Of a DNA stretch of 64,000 bases, positions 22,450-37,400 are shown piece by piece. The position numbers were made by a program, and so were the translations under genes. Each line of letters begins with the position of its first letter. Position 1 is the first letter of the stretch. Below the pieces are notes generated by a model that worked only from the letters and a program-made list of their open reading frames with translations, had not been told where the DNA came from and ran no database searches. This stretch comes from Watersipora subatra. Lineage: Eukaryota; Bryozoa; Gymnolaemata; Cheilostomatida; Watersiporidae. Location of the stretch: positions 5,084,001-5,148,000 of the forward strand of contig NC_088708.1 of assembly GCF_963576615.1 (NCBI RefSeq), written 5' to 3'.

Positions 22450-25400
22450 ATGGAGGGTTTGTTATGGAAGTGGACCAATTATTGGTCTGGTAAGTTTTTG
22501 TTAAAATCTTAGCAATTACCAAACATATGTTTATGACTGTTTCGTTTGATGATTATTTATTGATGAAATTTTTCAGACTAGATTTTCAATACAAAAAGGT
22601 CACTGGTTTAAATTTTTATGTATAGGCCTATACATACATACCTGCCAACTCTCACGCATTGGGCGTGAGACTCACGCAATCACCCCAAAGAAAAAATGAA
22701 AATGCGTGAGATTTTTGCCCCAATTTCCACAATTTTATATATACTACCATTGATACATCAATTGCCCCAAAACCAAATCTCACGCATTGCCCCACTCTTG
22801 GGTTGGCAGGCCTGTATACATATAAAATGTATATATGAAGGTGTCAGCATGCCAAAATGAATAAATACTGTAAATGCTCTCAGTGGGGGATCCACGGAAG
22901 ATGACATATTGGTAAGCTATACAAATCATTTGTTATGGTTTTGCTATTTTAATTTTGGGGGTTTGGGGTAATAATCATAACAGCATTACAATAACAAAGG
23001 CAATGTTCAACATTGTTAATAAAAATGATCCACCAGATTGTAACAACAATAATAGATGCTGACTCATTTTCAAGACAAACTTAGTGAGCTATAAAATTTC
23101 AAAATGGCAAGTCAATTGACCCATTTAAAACCAGGCATAACATTTGACTACGTTCCTGGGAGCTGAATGAGACTGATTAGGTTTCTCTGCAGAGTTTACC
23201 TTGGTCACTCCACTCGTAATGGAGTGATTTTTTGCAAAAAGCTTGCTTGGTGTTTGATTGATTTAGACACTGCCACACAGATCTTTAGAGCATCCTGTAA
23301 AGAGGCATGTTTGGCTGTCTACTCAGTTCGTTGGCTCTCAGTAGCAATGGTTCTCTAACTTTATTGCCCTTCACCTTCTCCACCGTCTGATCTTGTATCA
23401 TTCTGTTTCTTGCATTTAGCTTCATACCTATCATACTTACATCCTACAATCTATATAACCAAAAATACTGGATAAAAAAAATACAATTTTTCAAATTAAC
23501 AAAAGGAAAATGCTATTCAAACTGTAAAATACACAACACAGAAGCCAACAGAAAAAAGATTATTTAACCAAATCAACTTAGTCAAAAAAATGGTAAAACA
23601 TGATTACAATCGATAAGTCAACACCCACATAACAAGCGAACTAGAACAAGGCAACACAAAGCCACTCTTCAAGTTTATAGGAGCGAAACGGGGATCATCA
23701 AACCATATCAAATCTTGTGACATTCTAATTGAAAACTTTCCAGCGGCTATGGCAGAATGCTTTGCTGAGGCTTTTAAATCTGTTTTCACCACTGATGATG
23801 GAAAACTTCTTTACACCCCACCTAATACCTATCCCAAACAGAATCTAAGCATAAATATTAATCCAGTTGGCCTGAAAAAACAGCTAGGCCTACTAAGCCT
23901 TGATCCCAGGAAATCAGGTGTCCCGGACGGATTGTCATATGCTGTCATCAAGTTCCTTGCGCCATACATAACTGACTCTCTATCAATCATTATCGCCTAC
24001 TCACTATCCTCTGGTCAAGTCCCTACTGATTGGCGGACAGCTAATGTGATCTCGATCTACAAAAAAAGGAAGTAAAACCGCGCCCCTTATCCATAGACCC
24101 AATGCCCTAGCTATTATTATATCGAAAGTTGCTGAACACATAGTCTTATGCTATATCCACTCACATATTGACAATTTTAATATCCTATCTGACACCCGAC
24201 ATGGCTTCCGGTCAGGGAGAAGCTGTGCCAGCCAGTTATTAACAGCTGTAAGCGATTTTGCTGATAACTATGACCTTAGTAATTCCTACCGATGCCATCA
24301 TTTTAGACTTCTCAAAAGTCTTTCATGTAGTCAGTCTCACTAAACTTATTGATAAGTTATGGGTTTAACGACCTCATTATAAACTGGATTAAAGCCTGGC
24401 TTGCCCAAAGAACTTTTAGAGTGATTACTAATGGTATTCTATCATCCCATTGCCAAGTAACATCAGGAGTTTCTCAGGGATCTGTCCTTAGACCCCCTTT
24501 CATCCTCCTCTTTATTAATGACCGCCCCTCGTCTATTCAACAATTCTAAAATCTGACTTTTGCAGATGATATAAACGTATATCTCATTGTGTCTCCACAA
24601 ACTATACCCATGTAGTGTGTGTTGATTGCATCCTTGGCTGCTGCCAAGCTATCATCTTTAGTCTTTATACTTTAAACAAATGTCTTCTGACCTTCACTGC
24701 CTAAATTGGCAATAAACTGAGCTTTTTTGATGGCATTGTTCAGGTGACAAAATCCACAAAGCAACTCAAAATCATACATTTTTATCCTGGTTTTATATTG
24801 TATATTTTGTTGTATATATTGTTGCCTTAGAAATGAAGTAGAGGTTGAAACCACCACTTGCAACATCTTTCCGTGATTACTTGATCGAGCACTTGTTACT
24901 GTACCGACCGAGCACTCGTTAATGTACCATTAGAAATAGACGAACTACTTAAATCTGCTGCCTCAGTGGCTATTTATATAGAATCTAGGGGTTCCTAATA
25001 ATAGACAGCTCCAAATTGAAGTTTAATCAACAAAAATTTATTTTAATCTAAGCCCAGGTAAAGCTAACTCCTATCGGAGGCAAATCAAACTTTTTTACAT
25101 GACCATAACAAGAGAGTAACTCCAACATATAAGTATATACACTTACATAAATTTAAAGTAGAGCTTCTTTACTGAACACTACAAAGTGAAAGTCAATAAA
25201 CTGCTACTGCTCTTGTCTAGAGATTTGTACCGTTCAAGAAAATGTATAGGCCTATCCTGTTATAACCAGTCAACTCGATTTTATGGGGCAAACACTTGTA
25301 CACCATTAGTCAAATTTTATGGTTTGAGACTTTGTTATCTTTAGAAAGCTATTTAGCAACAACAGCTGCCACAGTTGTCCAGAGTTCTGCAATATGTACT

Positions 25401-28400
25401 TATTGTTGGTTACATCTAAAAATTATGTTCTTGTGCTAGTTTTTTCCTAACACCTCTGATAGCTGGGTTCGGGTTCAGGACACTTGTTTGTCTAGATTTT
25501 TCAAGAAGTTTATCTGTGATTATATTTTTGATAGATTTGCCAGCTAAAATTTCATGTGTTTATCACAGTCCTCAATTTCGACAAGAGTAGGTTCCAAAAT
25601 AACAAGATTCCATAAAATGAGATTCCGTAACATGATAAACAAGCGTAATCCCTCAAATCGGGATGATTTTTTAATGGCATTTTGACTGACGGAACACATG
25701 ATCAGATCAGCAGGTTCTCATAGTTGAACTATGAAAGCGGTAATTAAAAAGTCAGTTTTTCAGCGTTTATACATTTTATCAAAAATTGGTAATCTGCATA
25801 AGTGTTGTGCAGATTGTTACCATCCAGTTTTCTTATTTTATCATATATTTCATGTGTACTTTCATATATCCTGGTTCAGCGGGTCACATAATCCAATGTT
25901 AAATGAAGGTCCGATATCATTTCTGTGTTAGGCAAATTAGTCAATTCATCACATCAAAAGTTATGAGAGTTTCTGAATCAGTTGTTTTAAGTTTGTTCTC
26001 TGTAAGGCACACACTCTTTTGTAATGTACATGTATATGGTGCCATTTTCAAGGTTCATGTCTTGGAAGCTTTGCATGTACTCGGTGAAATTGCTGCTAAA
26101 AGCTCCATTAGCCTGATAAAACTACAAGTGTTGGGCTATGGTTTGTTGTTCGTAAAGTTTTTCATGTCTTTTAAACACTGTTAGATAAGTCATTAATGTA
26201 AACATTTTTATTTGTCACCAGCTTCTGGCCTTTACAAAAATGTCAGACTCCTTTTAAATTGTTTAACACCGTTAAATGTGATTATTTAGAAGGGAAGCTT
26301 GGCATCGCTAAGGTATTGTTTATCATTCATTTCCTGTTAGAACATCAATTATGAAAACTGCAATCTTCTGTTTTAGGCTGGCAGCCTCGCTGGTTTATAC
26401 TAGACAATGGAATTTTATCGTATTATAACTCGCAAGATGAGGTTGGCAAGGGCTGTAGAGGTTCTATCAAGATGTCTGTCTGCAATGTCCTTCGTAAGTC
26501 GAATTTGACCATTGTATGATAACTGCCCTTCCCAGCTTTTGCTTATATACTAACTATTACAGTGCATGGCTACAGTTGATGTTGTTTACAAATAAAGTAC
26601 CTAGTTTCTCACAGACACTGCCTTGTTGGATGGATAGAGAACTTTTTGAAATTGCACTGTTAATCCGTGTCGCATTTGTTTTTTTCTTGGACTCATTAGG
26701 CAGCTGATTGATGGTCATGGTATACCTACAGATGCGTCAACATGAATGTAGTTAAGCATGAATGATTGGCAAAACAAAACTTAGTTAATAATTGTTGATA
26801 TTTGTCCAACTTGAAATTCAAAAAGTGAAAGAATGCGTTGGAAGACGTAATTGTATTCAATAAACAAGTTTGGTAGATTAAGTTTGTGAAATCAGCATTT
26901 TTCGTTGTAGTTTAAACAGTAAGACTATCATGTTTGGGCACTAATGCATCAGGGTTATGAATAAGTTATCAATTGATATAGATACAGATTAATGATATTT
27001 TGATCTGATTTATATAGTTAGCAGCTAAAGAAGTTTATTCGATGATGTATTACACTCTAGATAATCTATAAGGTGCTAGGCTATATGCCGGAGCTGAGTT
27101 CAAATATTCACGTGTAATTTTAGTAGTTCTACCCTTGTCATTCTTTGCTTGTCTACTGAAAATCCTAAATACTATCTGTATTCACGGTAATGTTTTAGAG
27201 GACAAATCAGTGTAGTAGACTCTCAAATCGATTTTGTCTTTTTGCTTAAATCTATAAGTAGTATTAAAGTGAAATTCGGTCAAACTCTCAAAATTAAAAA
27301 AATGACCAATCGGTAAATGATTGTTTTTTTTTTAAATTGAACAGTTTTCCAAAATGATCTCATAACTTGACTAATTATCCCATGTTGTGACACATCTTTT
27401 CCTCCCAGATATCTTCTACCCAGATAATTGTGAGTCCAAAATATAATGAAGAAGAATTGTGTAATAAATTGGATAATACTACACAATTTTTAATTTAAAT
27501 TTTTGTATGCTGCTCACAAAGCTGACTTTTATATTCTTTGTATGTGGTTCATATTAAACTTGCACTTTATGTTACGTAGTGCCATTTAATAACAAATGGA
27601 AGTACAGTGGACCCTCGCCATACGAAATTAATTCGTTCCGGTGCTGGCATCGTAAGGCGAAAATGTCGTATATAGAGGTAGAGAAACTCATAGTACTAAT
27701 TATTTAATGCAATCACCTCTTTGTAAAAAACATCACAATTTCATATATGTACTGTATATATTAAAAATTAGTAACAAAATAGTACATTAACCTTAGTAAC
27801 TATGGTTACCTACATTAATCTTAGTATATTTAGTGGTTATGATCTGCAATAAAATGTAACGTTACTATGTAGGCCTACAGTACATACTGTATGGAACTGT
27901 TACCTTTGAGACAGACGTATAACATAAACTTTAAATTTAAACTTAAATGAATTTAGCTTACTAAACACACACTTGAAGCCAAGTTTTAGTATGTATTTTA
28001 CTGAACTTTAATTTTTTTATTGTCTTAATCTTTATTACTTGTTTCCAGCTTCGTTTTCACCATAACTTGAAACGGATAGTGCTGAACTGAGAGTGAGCGA
28101 GCATCGTTCTTATCTCATTCAGGCATTGTGGGAGGGAATAATCTCTTTCAGGCGTTGTGTGAATAATCATCTTTATTATTCCAACCACCAACCACAATGT
28201 TTGAATTTTGAGAGACACTTTTGTTGATGTCGTAGGGCAAGAAGGGCCTAATTAGGGGACGAAAAATCGTCGTGGTCCATATCGTAAGGCGAAATAGAAA
28301 TAAAACGAGGCGTCGGAACCCGGGGTGCACTGTAGTAATAACGGCCATTTAAACATTTTCTTGTTTTTAATACGCCTCCAGTTTATTTTTTCAGCATTTG

Positions 28401-31400
28401 TTTGAGAATTGTTTTTTTGCATTTGAGCTTCAGCGACACGTGAATTCTTGGTGAACTGAACATTTTTTAAATGTTCGTTTTTAATGTTGCAAGAATTTGT
28501 TCATTCAGAATGGAATGTTTGTTATCAAGAAACTGGGAAATCGAGATATGCCCGACTTTTAGGATGAGTTACCAATCATATACACTTTCAAGGTTTTAGT
28601 TTAATGCGAATTGCTCTATCAATGGCCCAGGGATGTAGGCCTACATAGTAATAATATCATCACTTTATTCTGTATGCTGTATTCTTATCTCCGTCTCTTA
28701 TAGCCAATCCCTTTGGTCTACTTTTAGCGAACGCCTCTGATCCGTGTCAGCTGGAGCTGAACATTGCAAAGGAGCAACATTTCTATCTAAAGGCAGCAAG
28801 TGAGAAGGAAAGGCAGTTATGGCTTGTGGCTCTAGGCAGCTGCAAAGCAATGTTGCAAACTCTGTCAGACCCGACCAACTATATATCGGAGAAAGGTCTG
28901 TTTGTTAATCCGGAGATTTTGGTTAAGTGGCGGTGTAGATCTTGTTAGTTTTCTAGTTCTTTCCAGCCTTAGAGAATACTATTGCTTGGCAGTCTTATTG
29001 AAGTAGTTTGATTTAGCCAAACAATCATACCTCGACATATAAGCTTAAAGGTTGACTTGCAACAAAATTCACATTACAGTTATTTGATATCAAAAAATTC
29101 ACCATGTCTTACTCTGTTGTGTTGTAGGTGCAAAATATGTGGAAATGTGATTACAAGCTCCTAAAAGCTGAAAAACGAACAGTTAATCGCAGCCACACGA
29201 GACCGCCGTAGTTTGGATTCTCTTTCCAAAACGGCTCAAATGTGACGTAGCTGTGGTAGATGGTTTCTGTTTACACTTTCATGCAACCTTATTCGTCGAA
29301 ATATTTTCACAAATACACTTCACGCATTCAATAAAGCCATGTCTATTGTTCTTAAGCGTCTGTTTTATCGTCATTGTAATGCTGTCACTTTTAGCAGTGA
29401 TATCTTATAACTTACCGTAAAAATTCATTTAATTTTTTAACCTTACCTCGAAGGAGTACATATCATTGTCTGATAATCATGACGAGCCTGTTGGTCACCT
29501 GCGATAATCGAAAAGTGCTGCAAAAATTATTGGCGAAGTATTGGGCCACATGATCAGATTACGACTTGACGGTTAGATCAAGCCGAAACAAAACTGTAAA
29601 GTAGCGAGCATCTATATTTGATACGGGGTCTTCGGTAAAACCCAAAGTGTTTGTCATAAATTAGTGCTACGATAAGTTTTATATTGAGCTTTTTATTGGC
29701 CTTTCAATTCCCGTGAGAACATCACGTGACAAGACAATAACCAAACTGTAATGACTACGTCAGATAAATAAACAGATTCCCATCTACGGCGGCTTTTCAT
29801 TTTTGACCTTTTAAGAGCTTGTAATCACATTCCCACATATTTGGCACCTACAACACAACAGAGTAAGACATGGTGAATTTTTTGATACCAAATAACTGTA
29901 ATGTGAATTTTGTTGCAAGTCAACCTTTAAGGCCTTCATGTGGCCGTATGTGAATGTTCTCGTATCTCAATGTAATATTTCCTATATGAAAAATTAAATA
30001 AAAATTAATTCGTTCCCACACTATAAAAAACTCCTAAAAACAATATATTATGATGAAAAAATGGGCTTTCTATTGTTTTAACCCTTTGGCTGGGTTAAAG
30101 CTCCGCAAAAACACCCGAAAGTCGTGTAATTTATTTTTGAAAATTCAATAAAATCAGTATTTTATGAACATGCTCAAATTCAAATTTATTTCTATTAACA
30201 AAATATTTTGTACATAAACATTCATTTACATATGTACTACTACAAAAAAGCTACAACTATGTACAATTGTCCCTGTATGAAATGCTTGGAAGCATTCCTT
30301 TCGGTAGAGTCCAATGCTACAGCGTAGCCGCGCGAGCTACTATAACGATCGTTTTTCTCCGTATATTAAAAATTCCTAAAAATTTACATCACTTCTATTA
30401 TCTGAATTATTTTTATGTTGATCAGACAAAAGATCACCAACGATCGTAGGATCAAATAAATTATTATTTTTTGCCGTTTTGAACGTCGAGCCAATGTTGA
30501 CTGGTTTTTCCAACTTCCATTTTTTTCCAAGGAGGCCCGATTTCTTCAGCTTTTAGCTCAAGGCAACGCCTCTCAGATAATCGTTTCATATTGTAATTCA
30601 TCGACTAATATCTTGTTGATGATATTTAAAATTTACTAGCGTTCATACCCTTTGTTTAACGTTACTAGGCGACAGCTTTATAAATGTCTCCCCACGCAAC
30701 CAATATAACGGTCCCCACGCAACCGATATACGAGATTTTTGGTGTTTACCCAGCCAAAGGGTTAATGCAATATTTATGCTCACAAAGTAACAAACACCTA
30801 TTTAATGGTTATGATCTGCAATAAAATGTAATATTACTACAGAAGTACTGTATGGAGTTCTTACCTTCGAGGCAGATGTAGTGGCTAATGGCAGTGTGAG
30901 AGAGACTTAATAACAAAACGTTTTACACACTAGACTTGTAACACTACGTATAATAACATCACACTAGACTTGTAACACTACGTATAATAACATCACACTA
31001 GACTTGTAACACTACGTATAATAACATCACACTAGACTTGTAACACTACGTATAATAACATAACACTAGACTTGTAACACTACGTATAATAACATCACAC
31101 TAGACTTGTAACACTACGTATAATAACATAACACTAGACTTGTAACACTACGTATAATAACATCACACTAGACTTGTAACACTACGTATAATAACATCAC
31201 ACTAGACTTGTAACACTACGTATAATAACACAAACTTTGAATTTAACTTAAACAAGTTTAACTTACTAAACACACACTTACAGCTACATGTAAGTATTAA
31301 TCTTTTACTAAACTTAACGTTAATTTTGTCATCTTAATTTTGTATTATCTGTTTCTTGGCGCTTTATGCCTCGCTTTCATTATAACTTTTAGCTGACTTT

Positions 31401-34400
31401 TTAAAAACTGATTCGAGGAGAAAGACTGAGCAATGCTGTTCTTGAAAACTGCCTTTCGCATACTTTGCCATTTAGTGGCCATCAAGAACCAGTTCGTATC
31501 TCTAAGGTTTTCTGTATTTTAAGGCAGAAGCTGGCTCGAAATTTAGCTCATATCTCGATTTGCTCGTATGTTGGGGCACTCTTATGTCAAGGTGTGATTT
31601 TATTATCTTCCATCTTCAAATCATGCGTGTTGCTCCCTTGACATATGAACATACGGGTTTCTTCTTACAAACAGATTCAAGTATTCTTTTGAATGTTTCC
31701 TCTGCTTAAGAGTTTATGAAACCAAATTCTGTGTGTTGTTGGGTTTAAAATAATTTAATCAAAACTTTACAAGTTTTTTTATCTTGAGCTTATTTTTTAT
31801 GGTATTTAGATCACAAGCTGTTGCATTCAGGAGTGAAACAGAAGAAGTCGGAGTTGCGTATTTACTGCGATCTCTTGATGCAGCAAGTGCAAGCTATAAA
31901 GGAGGCGGGAGCAAGCGAACCTGTAAACGCTGAAGTAGGTGATCCCTCGAAGTTCTTCTCATGCTGACATCTTTTTGTAGTCAGCAAAAAGCCTTTCAAC
32001 TGAATTAGCCATAGTGTAAAGACAAGGAGAAACGTTTATAGAAACACGTGCGAAAACGCTTATACGTGTAATGTGAATCTTATACGTGTAATGTGAATCT
32101 TATACGTGTAATGTGAATCTTATACGTGTAATGTGAATCTTATACGTGTAATGTGAATCTTATACGTGTAATGTGAATCTTCTCCCTATTTTTTAACTAG
32201 ATGAAGGACAGCGGTTGAGATTGTGCCTCTTTTCTAGATTGTATAAATCTCTCAATCTGATCAAGGTTTTAGTTAATGGCAGCACACTGGTAGCAAGCTA
32301 AGCTCAAATACAGCTCTAAGCAACAATAATGCATTTCATCATCTGATGGCTGTGGTTTGAGTCACTCTGATATGATGCGGTACTACTGGTATGGTATAAT
32401 GTTTAACTTTGGTTAGTACTGGCCTTCCAGTCAATGTGATTATTAATGTTACAACTATAAACATTAGTAACCATGTAGGAGTACTTCTACTATTACTTGA
32501 TAAATGTGTTCTTATTTTCACTGTTATATTAGACAACATAGCAGTAAGTTAGTAAAAGCCTGTTACATGTATTTATCTAGTATGTATATTTAGATCAATA
32601 GTATACATTAGCTAGCCTACAGTTGATGTTAGCAGTTGATAAGAAGTCTGCTATGAGTTGAGTTCCTCTGCCTCTCTTATAAGATCCACTAACTATATAT
32701 ATATGTCAGTTGTGTTCTGTTAAAGTGTGATAGGGGTAGGTCAGCCACCGATCTTTGAAATTTTATCTTTTATCTGCTGCTATCAATTATCGTATAAGTA
32801 TATTTAACAATGATGTAAACATGTCTGATTTAAATTGGTGAACTTGAAAAATGGGAGGTACTATATACATGTACCTGTATGTATGGTTCAGCGAGTGATT
32901 TGGCTGTTTATAGTTGCAGACTATGATTATGAATCTAAGGATATGAATATTAGCTCTGATGAGTTGTGATTAAATTATTCGAAAACATGTGCGATGTCAC
33001 TGAAGTTGCTTAAGAAACAATTGTTGATGACTAGACAATTTTTTTGTTTAGTCATCATGTTACTTAGGCATCTTATTTTAACTATGTGTACATTTCTAGA
33101 GTTGCCTCTCTTTGAAGAAAACATTTGTAAATGAGCAATTATTATTGAGCCATATATTATTTTCTAGCCTTCTCTCCTATCAATTACGATTGCTTCGGTA
33201 AATACAAGCTAATTTTTATTTTGTCATCAGTCTGTTCTATCCTGTTGCTCTAATCATGTTAGCGCATGAGAATTAATTGTTGCTGTTCTTTTGTAGAAAG
33301 TTGAGCAATGCGCAGTGCTGCTCAGTGAGACATGTGACACATTCATTCACACATTGGAAGACTGTATGAAGTTGGTTGATAGACCATCTCGACTGCGGCA
33401 TTCCTCGAGTCGAGAAGTAACGAAGCCCTCATCTCCGGTCAGCCCTGGCATGAAACGGATTACCTTAACGCATTCCCCTACTGAAGAGAGGTAACGCCTG
33501 CAATGTCTCACAAATATACTAACTCGCGTCGATAATCTCTAGTTGCATATGCGTCGTGCTACGTTTCAGCTTTATTTTTTATTTTAGCATATTCTAGATT
33601 CCAAAGAGAATTGTCTAATTTTTCTTGTTTCAAAGATTTGTTATTTTTTCAAATAGTTTACAAATTTCAATCCTTTGCAATTCAATGAATTGTGTAACGA
33701 AATGAACTGTCCAATCATAATACATGTATTTATATCAGGTTAAGACTTGTTGTATGTAGTGACACAACTCCTCATACTATTTATGGTGTTTACTTATTGA
33801 ATAAAGTCAACAGATACATACATGTAGATAATAGTGGGTGTTCCAGTGGGTATATCATGAGACGTTTGTGATGGTTATGTTAACATTGAAATTATTCATT
33901 AACTGTAACTCTTTGTACCATTCACAGTGGAACACGCAGGCACATACACTAGTGCATAAACTGGTACATACACTAGTACATAAAATGGTACACATTAGCA
34001 AATGTTTGATGTACAGAGTTCCTCGCTCCATACTCAAGACTACACACAGGTCAACGTCACAGAGCTCAGTGAACGCAGAAACTGAAGTAGATTCTCCCTC
34101 TTCCTCGCTCATGTCTGCTCTTCATACAACAGAGAATGAGTGAGTAGTGTTCATCTTTACTACTTGGTGTAATAAACAGACCTCTTCTAACCTGAACTAC
34201 CAGTTTTCTATTTGAATCGTCTCTATATCGATAGCATACTTATATGCTACGTGATCCATCATTCAGTGATGTTGGCAAGCTACAGAGATGGTTATTTTCT
34301 CAAGAAAAGGCTCAATTAGTAGCATAAAGAAAAGACAACTCCACTAAAAACCTCAAACTTGCTTAGGATTGATTGGCAAAGCCATAATGTCACAAACTGA

Positions 34401-37400
34401 GGTAGTGAGCCATATCTTATGTATTAGCATAAGACCTTGAGGTTGTGATGAGGGGCTGATGATGATTCCTAACCAAATTTGTTAGTCTGTGAACATAACA
34501 ATAATTAATACGCGCATACTCAAACAAATCAAAGTATTGACAGTCAAAACTGCATCTCTTATTCAATTACTTAGAGTTTTCATTAACTAGCTATTTCTCT
34601 AGCTATTCAGTCTGCCCATTGCAGCCCTGCTGATGTTCACCATACGAGCAATGGAATAACCAGAGAATTACCTAATAACGCTGAGCCTCTATTGCCAGCC
34701 TCTTCCTCCGAATCTGCCGCTGATCTGATCACAGCTGAAGAGTCTGTATCCAGTCAGCACACATCAGAACCTCTTACACCCCCTATTATAGGAAACTTTT
34801 TTAACGCCATGGGCTCCAGTTTTAACTGCATGGTTGACCACCTCGGCGAGGGGGTAGTTACTCGTGACTTCATAGCGTGCTCAGCAGAACTTGCCAAACT
34901 GTTTGGTATGGTTATTTCATCGCTACTTTTTGTCTACATGCACATAATTATCAGAGTATCGCATGTATACTTCTGGTATGCTAAACATATACATTTACTG
35001 TGTTTTATACAAATATTTGCCTATCCATGTGTCTAGTTGTAATATGCTTAACATAAAGTTATGGATACTGAAGTGAGACTTGTATTATTTGAGTTTGCAG
35101 AGTGATTGCGAAGAGCTAAAAATCTCATTCTCGCATAATCAAATCAAATTGCATGTAGGAAATGTACTAAAAATGTATTATATTAGCATTAGTTTGTCAA
35201 TTTTTGCTTTGATACTATTTTGACAATAAAACTGTGAGGTCGATTTATATTATTATATCTGATACTTACACACCATCCGATAAACATGTCATTTGCTCGA
35301 CTTTTGACATCACATTAATATTCTTGTTTCTGCTGTAGACAAACTCAATTCAGCAGCATTCTCACCAGTGAAGAATGACCTTCTAGGGAATGTAAAAGTA
35401 AGTATGCAAAAGATAGGTACAGCGTGGTCTGTACAATGTGTTATGTACAATATGTTATGCATTTCTATGTAGAATGTGTTATGTACAGTTTGTTATGTGC
35501 GGAATGCTATGTACATTATGTTATGTAGAGTATATTATGTACAGTGTGTTTGTACAGTGTGGCATGTACAGTGTGTGAGGTAGCCTGCAATGTGTGCAGT
35601 GTGTTACATAAAGCATGTTATTTAAAGCGTGCTGATGCCATGATGCAACACTCTGGGCTTTTAACCATTATTTTTCCGAGACACTAGGTCATCATCTGAT
35701 GCCATCTTTTGACATAACTAACTGTATACGGGCTTCATTAAATGATCATTTAGACAGAAATTCCATTGGATCAATCTGTTTAGAAGGATTGCTCATTTGC
35801 AATTAGTTCAACAAATAGAATGTGTAGGTTGGTTATGCCTTGCTCTACTGGCTCAGGGAGGCTATTTTATATCATAGAAAATAGAGCAGAAATGGACATC
35901 AGATCCAAAGACCTTCTCTACTCTACAAAAGTTGGTTAGCTATGAAATAGAGCACTCTCAACATCTAGACCCAAATTCGGCAACCCAGGCATTGCTTTGG
36001 CTCACCAGGTATGTTATTATCAGGTAGCATTTGCTGTAAGATGCAGCGATGTCAATAACATCTCTAGATAGTGCCTAGTCCATGCGTGGTGACGTGTAGA
36101 CGTGGTGGATGTTGACCTTCACCTTGAACCTTTCTCTCAACATAAACTTGCAAATAGTGAGCTATTAGGTGGCAGACTAGCGCGAAAAGTTCGTATATTT
36201 GAAATATTTCAAAGATGTTTTGTTTGTGATCTTGAAACAATCAGAATTTATTGATTCGTATGTTTTATGTTCATTGTTTAAGCCTTGTTTCTAGTTTTGT
36301 AAAACTTCCTTTTAGATCCAGTTAACTTTCCAAATTTTTGAATAATTGTGGCGACTGTAGCAGCTCGACATTATACTGGAATTCACTATTTATTGACACA
36401 ACATAAATCTTTTTAGTTATTCTTTGGTCTGTTATTAATATCAGCTCACCAGATAGCTTGCCTTTGTGTTTTTCAGAGGTTTGTTGTTTGTGGCGCATAT
36501 TGTCGGAGAGTACCCTCAGCACGACACTCTTTACACAGCTGTATCGTTGGCTTATGAGCGGACACTCAAGCCCTTCCATAACATTGTAGTTAAAGGGGTG
36601 GTTTCAGTGAGTATCATCTTGATCTATTCCTAGTATATGTGTATCATGTGTTCACAGCTTGTCAATTTGATGCGTAGCTGTTACCTTTGTTTTTAACAGT
36701 TTTTCCTGTGCTTTCTTGCTTGATAGCTCTATTAATATAAGCTATCATAGGCTATCATCTGTTTAAATGCTGAAATCTATATGCAAAAACTGAATTTTGA
36801 CTGTGTTTGCAGTTGACATAATGTGCCTGCCACTTTAGTTAACTACAGTGAAACTCGGATAACTCAAACTTCAAGGGACCGAGCAAAAGTGTTCGAATTA
36901 TCAGAGTGTTCAAGTTATCAGAGCACTGTCACAAGTCCATGTATTTACTTATTTATTAGTAGATACATGAACATATACAAACTATAATATAAATCAAAAG
37001 CACAAATGGCTTGTTTCAAATTAAATGCTTCTAATGTAAAGTTTAAAACGTTCTTATCAAAAATTATAGAGATTTTTCTATCACTTGAGATTGGTTTGTT
37101 GTTTGAGGTGATGTTATTGCCAGGACGTTTTTAGATTGACATTGGCAAAACTTGATCGTTGCTGAAATGCTCAAAGAAAAGACATCTTTTTCTTTTGAGC
37201 GTTTCACCTACGATCAATTTTGCCGATCTTTCTTGAAGTTTATGGAAAGATTACCTTACTTTACCTGGGATTCGTTAAGAGCAACACTCCGAGGCAGTTC
37301 AATTAAAAGTTTTATGAGGTTTCACGGTACATTGTATATCACTCACGCTTTTTGAATGGATACTTATTGAATGTACACACGTATTTTGTGTTTAGGTCAA

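Larger units (their letters stand above)
29022..31601. mobile_element. Composite Tigger-type non-autonomous element with nested insertions
   Basis: The outer ends TCATACCTCGACATATAAGC (29025) and inverted TCACACCTTGACATAAGAGT (~31598) form short terminal inverted repeats. The body shares sequence with the MITE at 27605-28332 (for example TGGTTATGATCTGCAATAAAATG and ACTTACTAAACACACACTTA). Two TTAA-flanked elements (29049-29926 and 30082-30761) and a 34-bp minisatellite (30924-31225) are nested inside. It lies in PLEKHA8 intron 3. No transposase is visible. Confidence 0.7.

Noticed and set aside
30267..30449. 60-residue open frame in the TTAA-flanked element
   Set aside because: No recognisable domain; too short, and no splice or start support.
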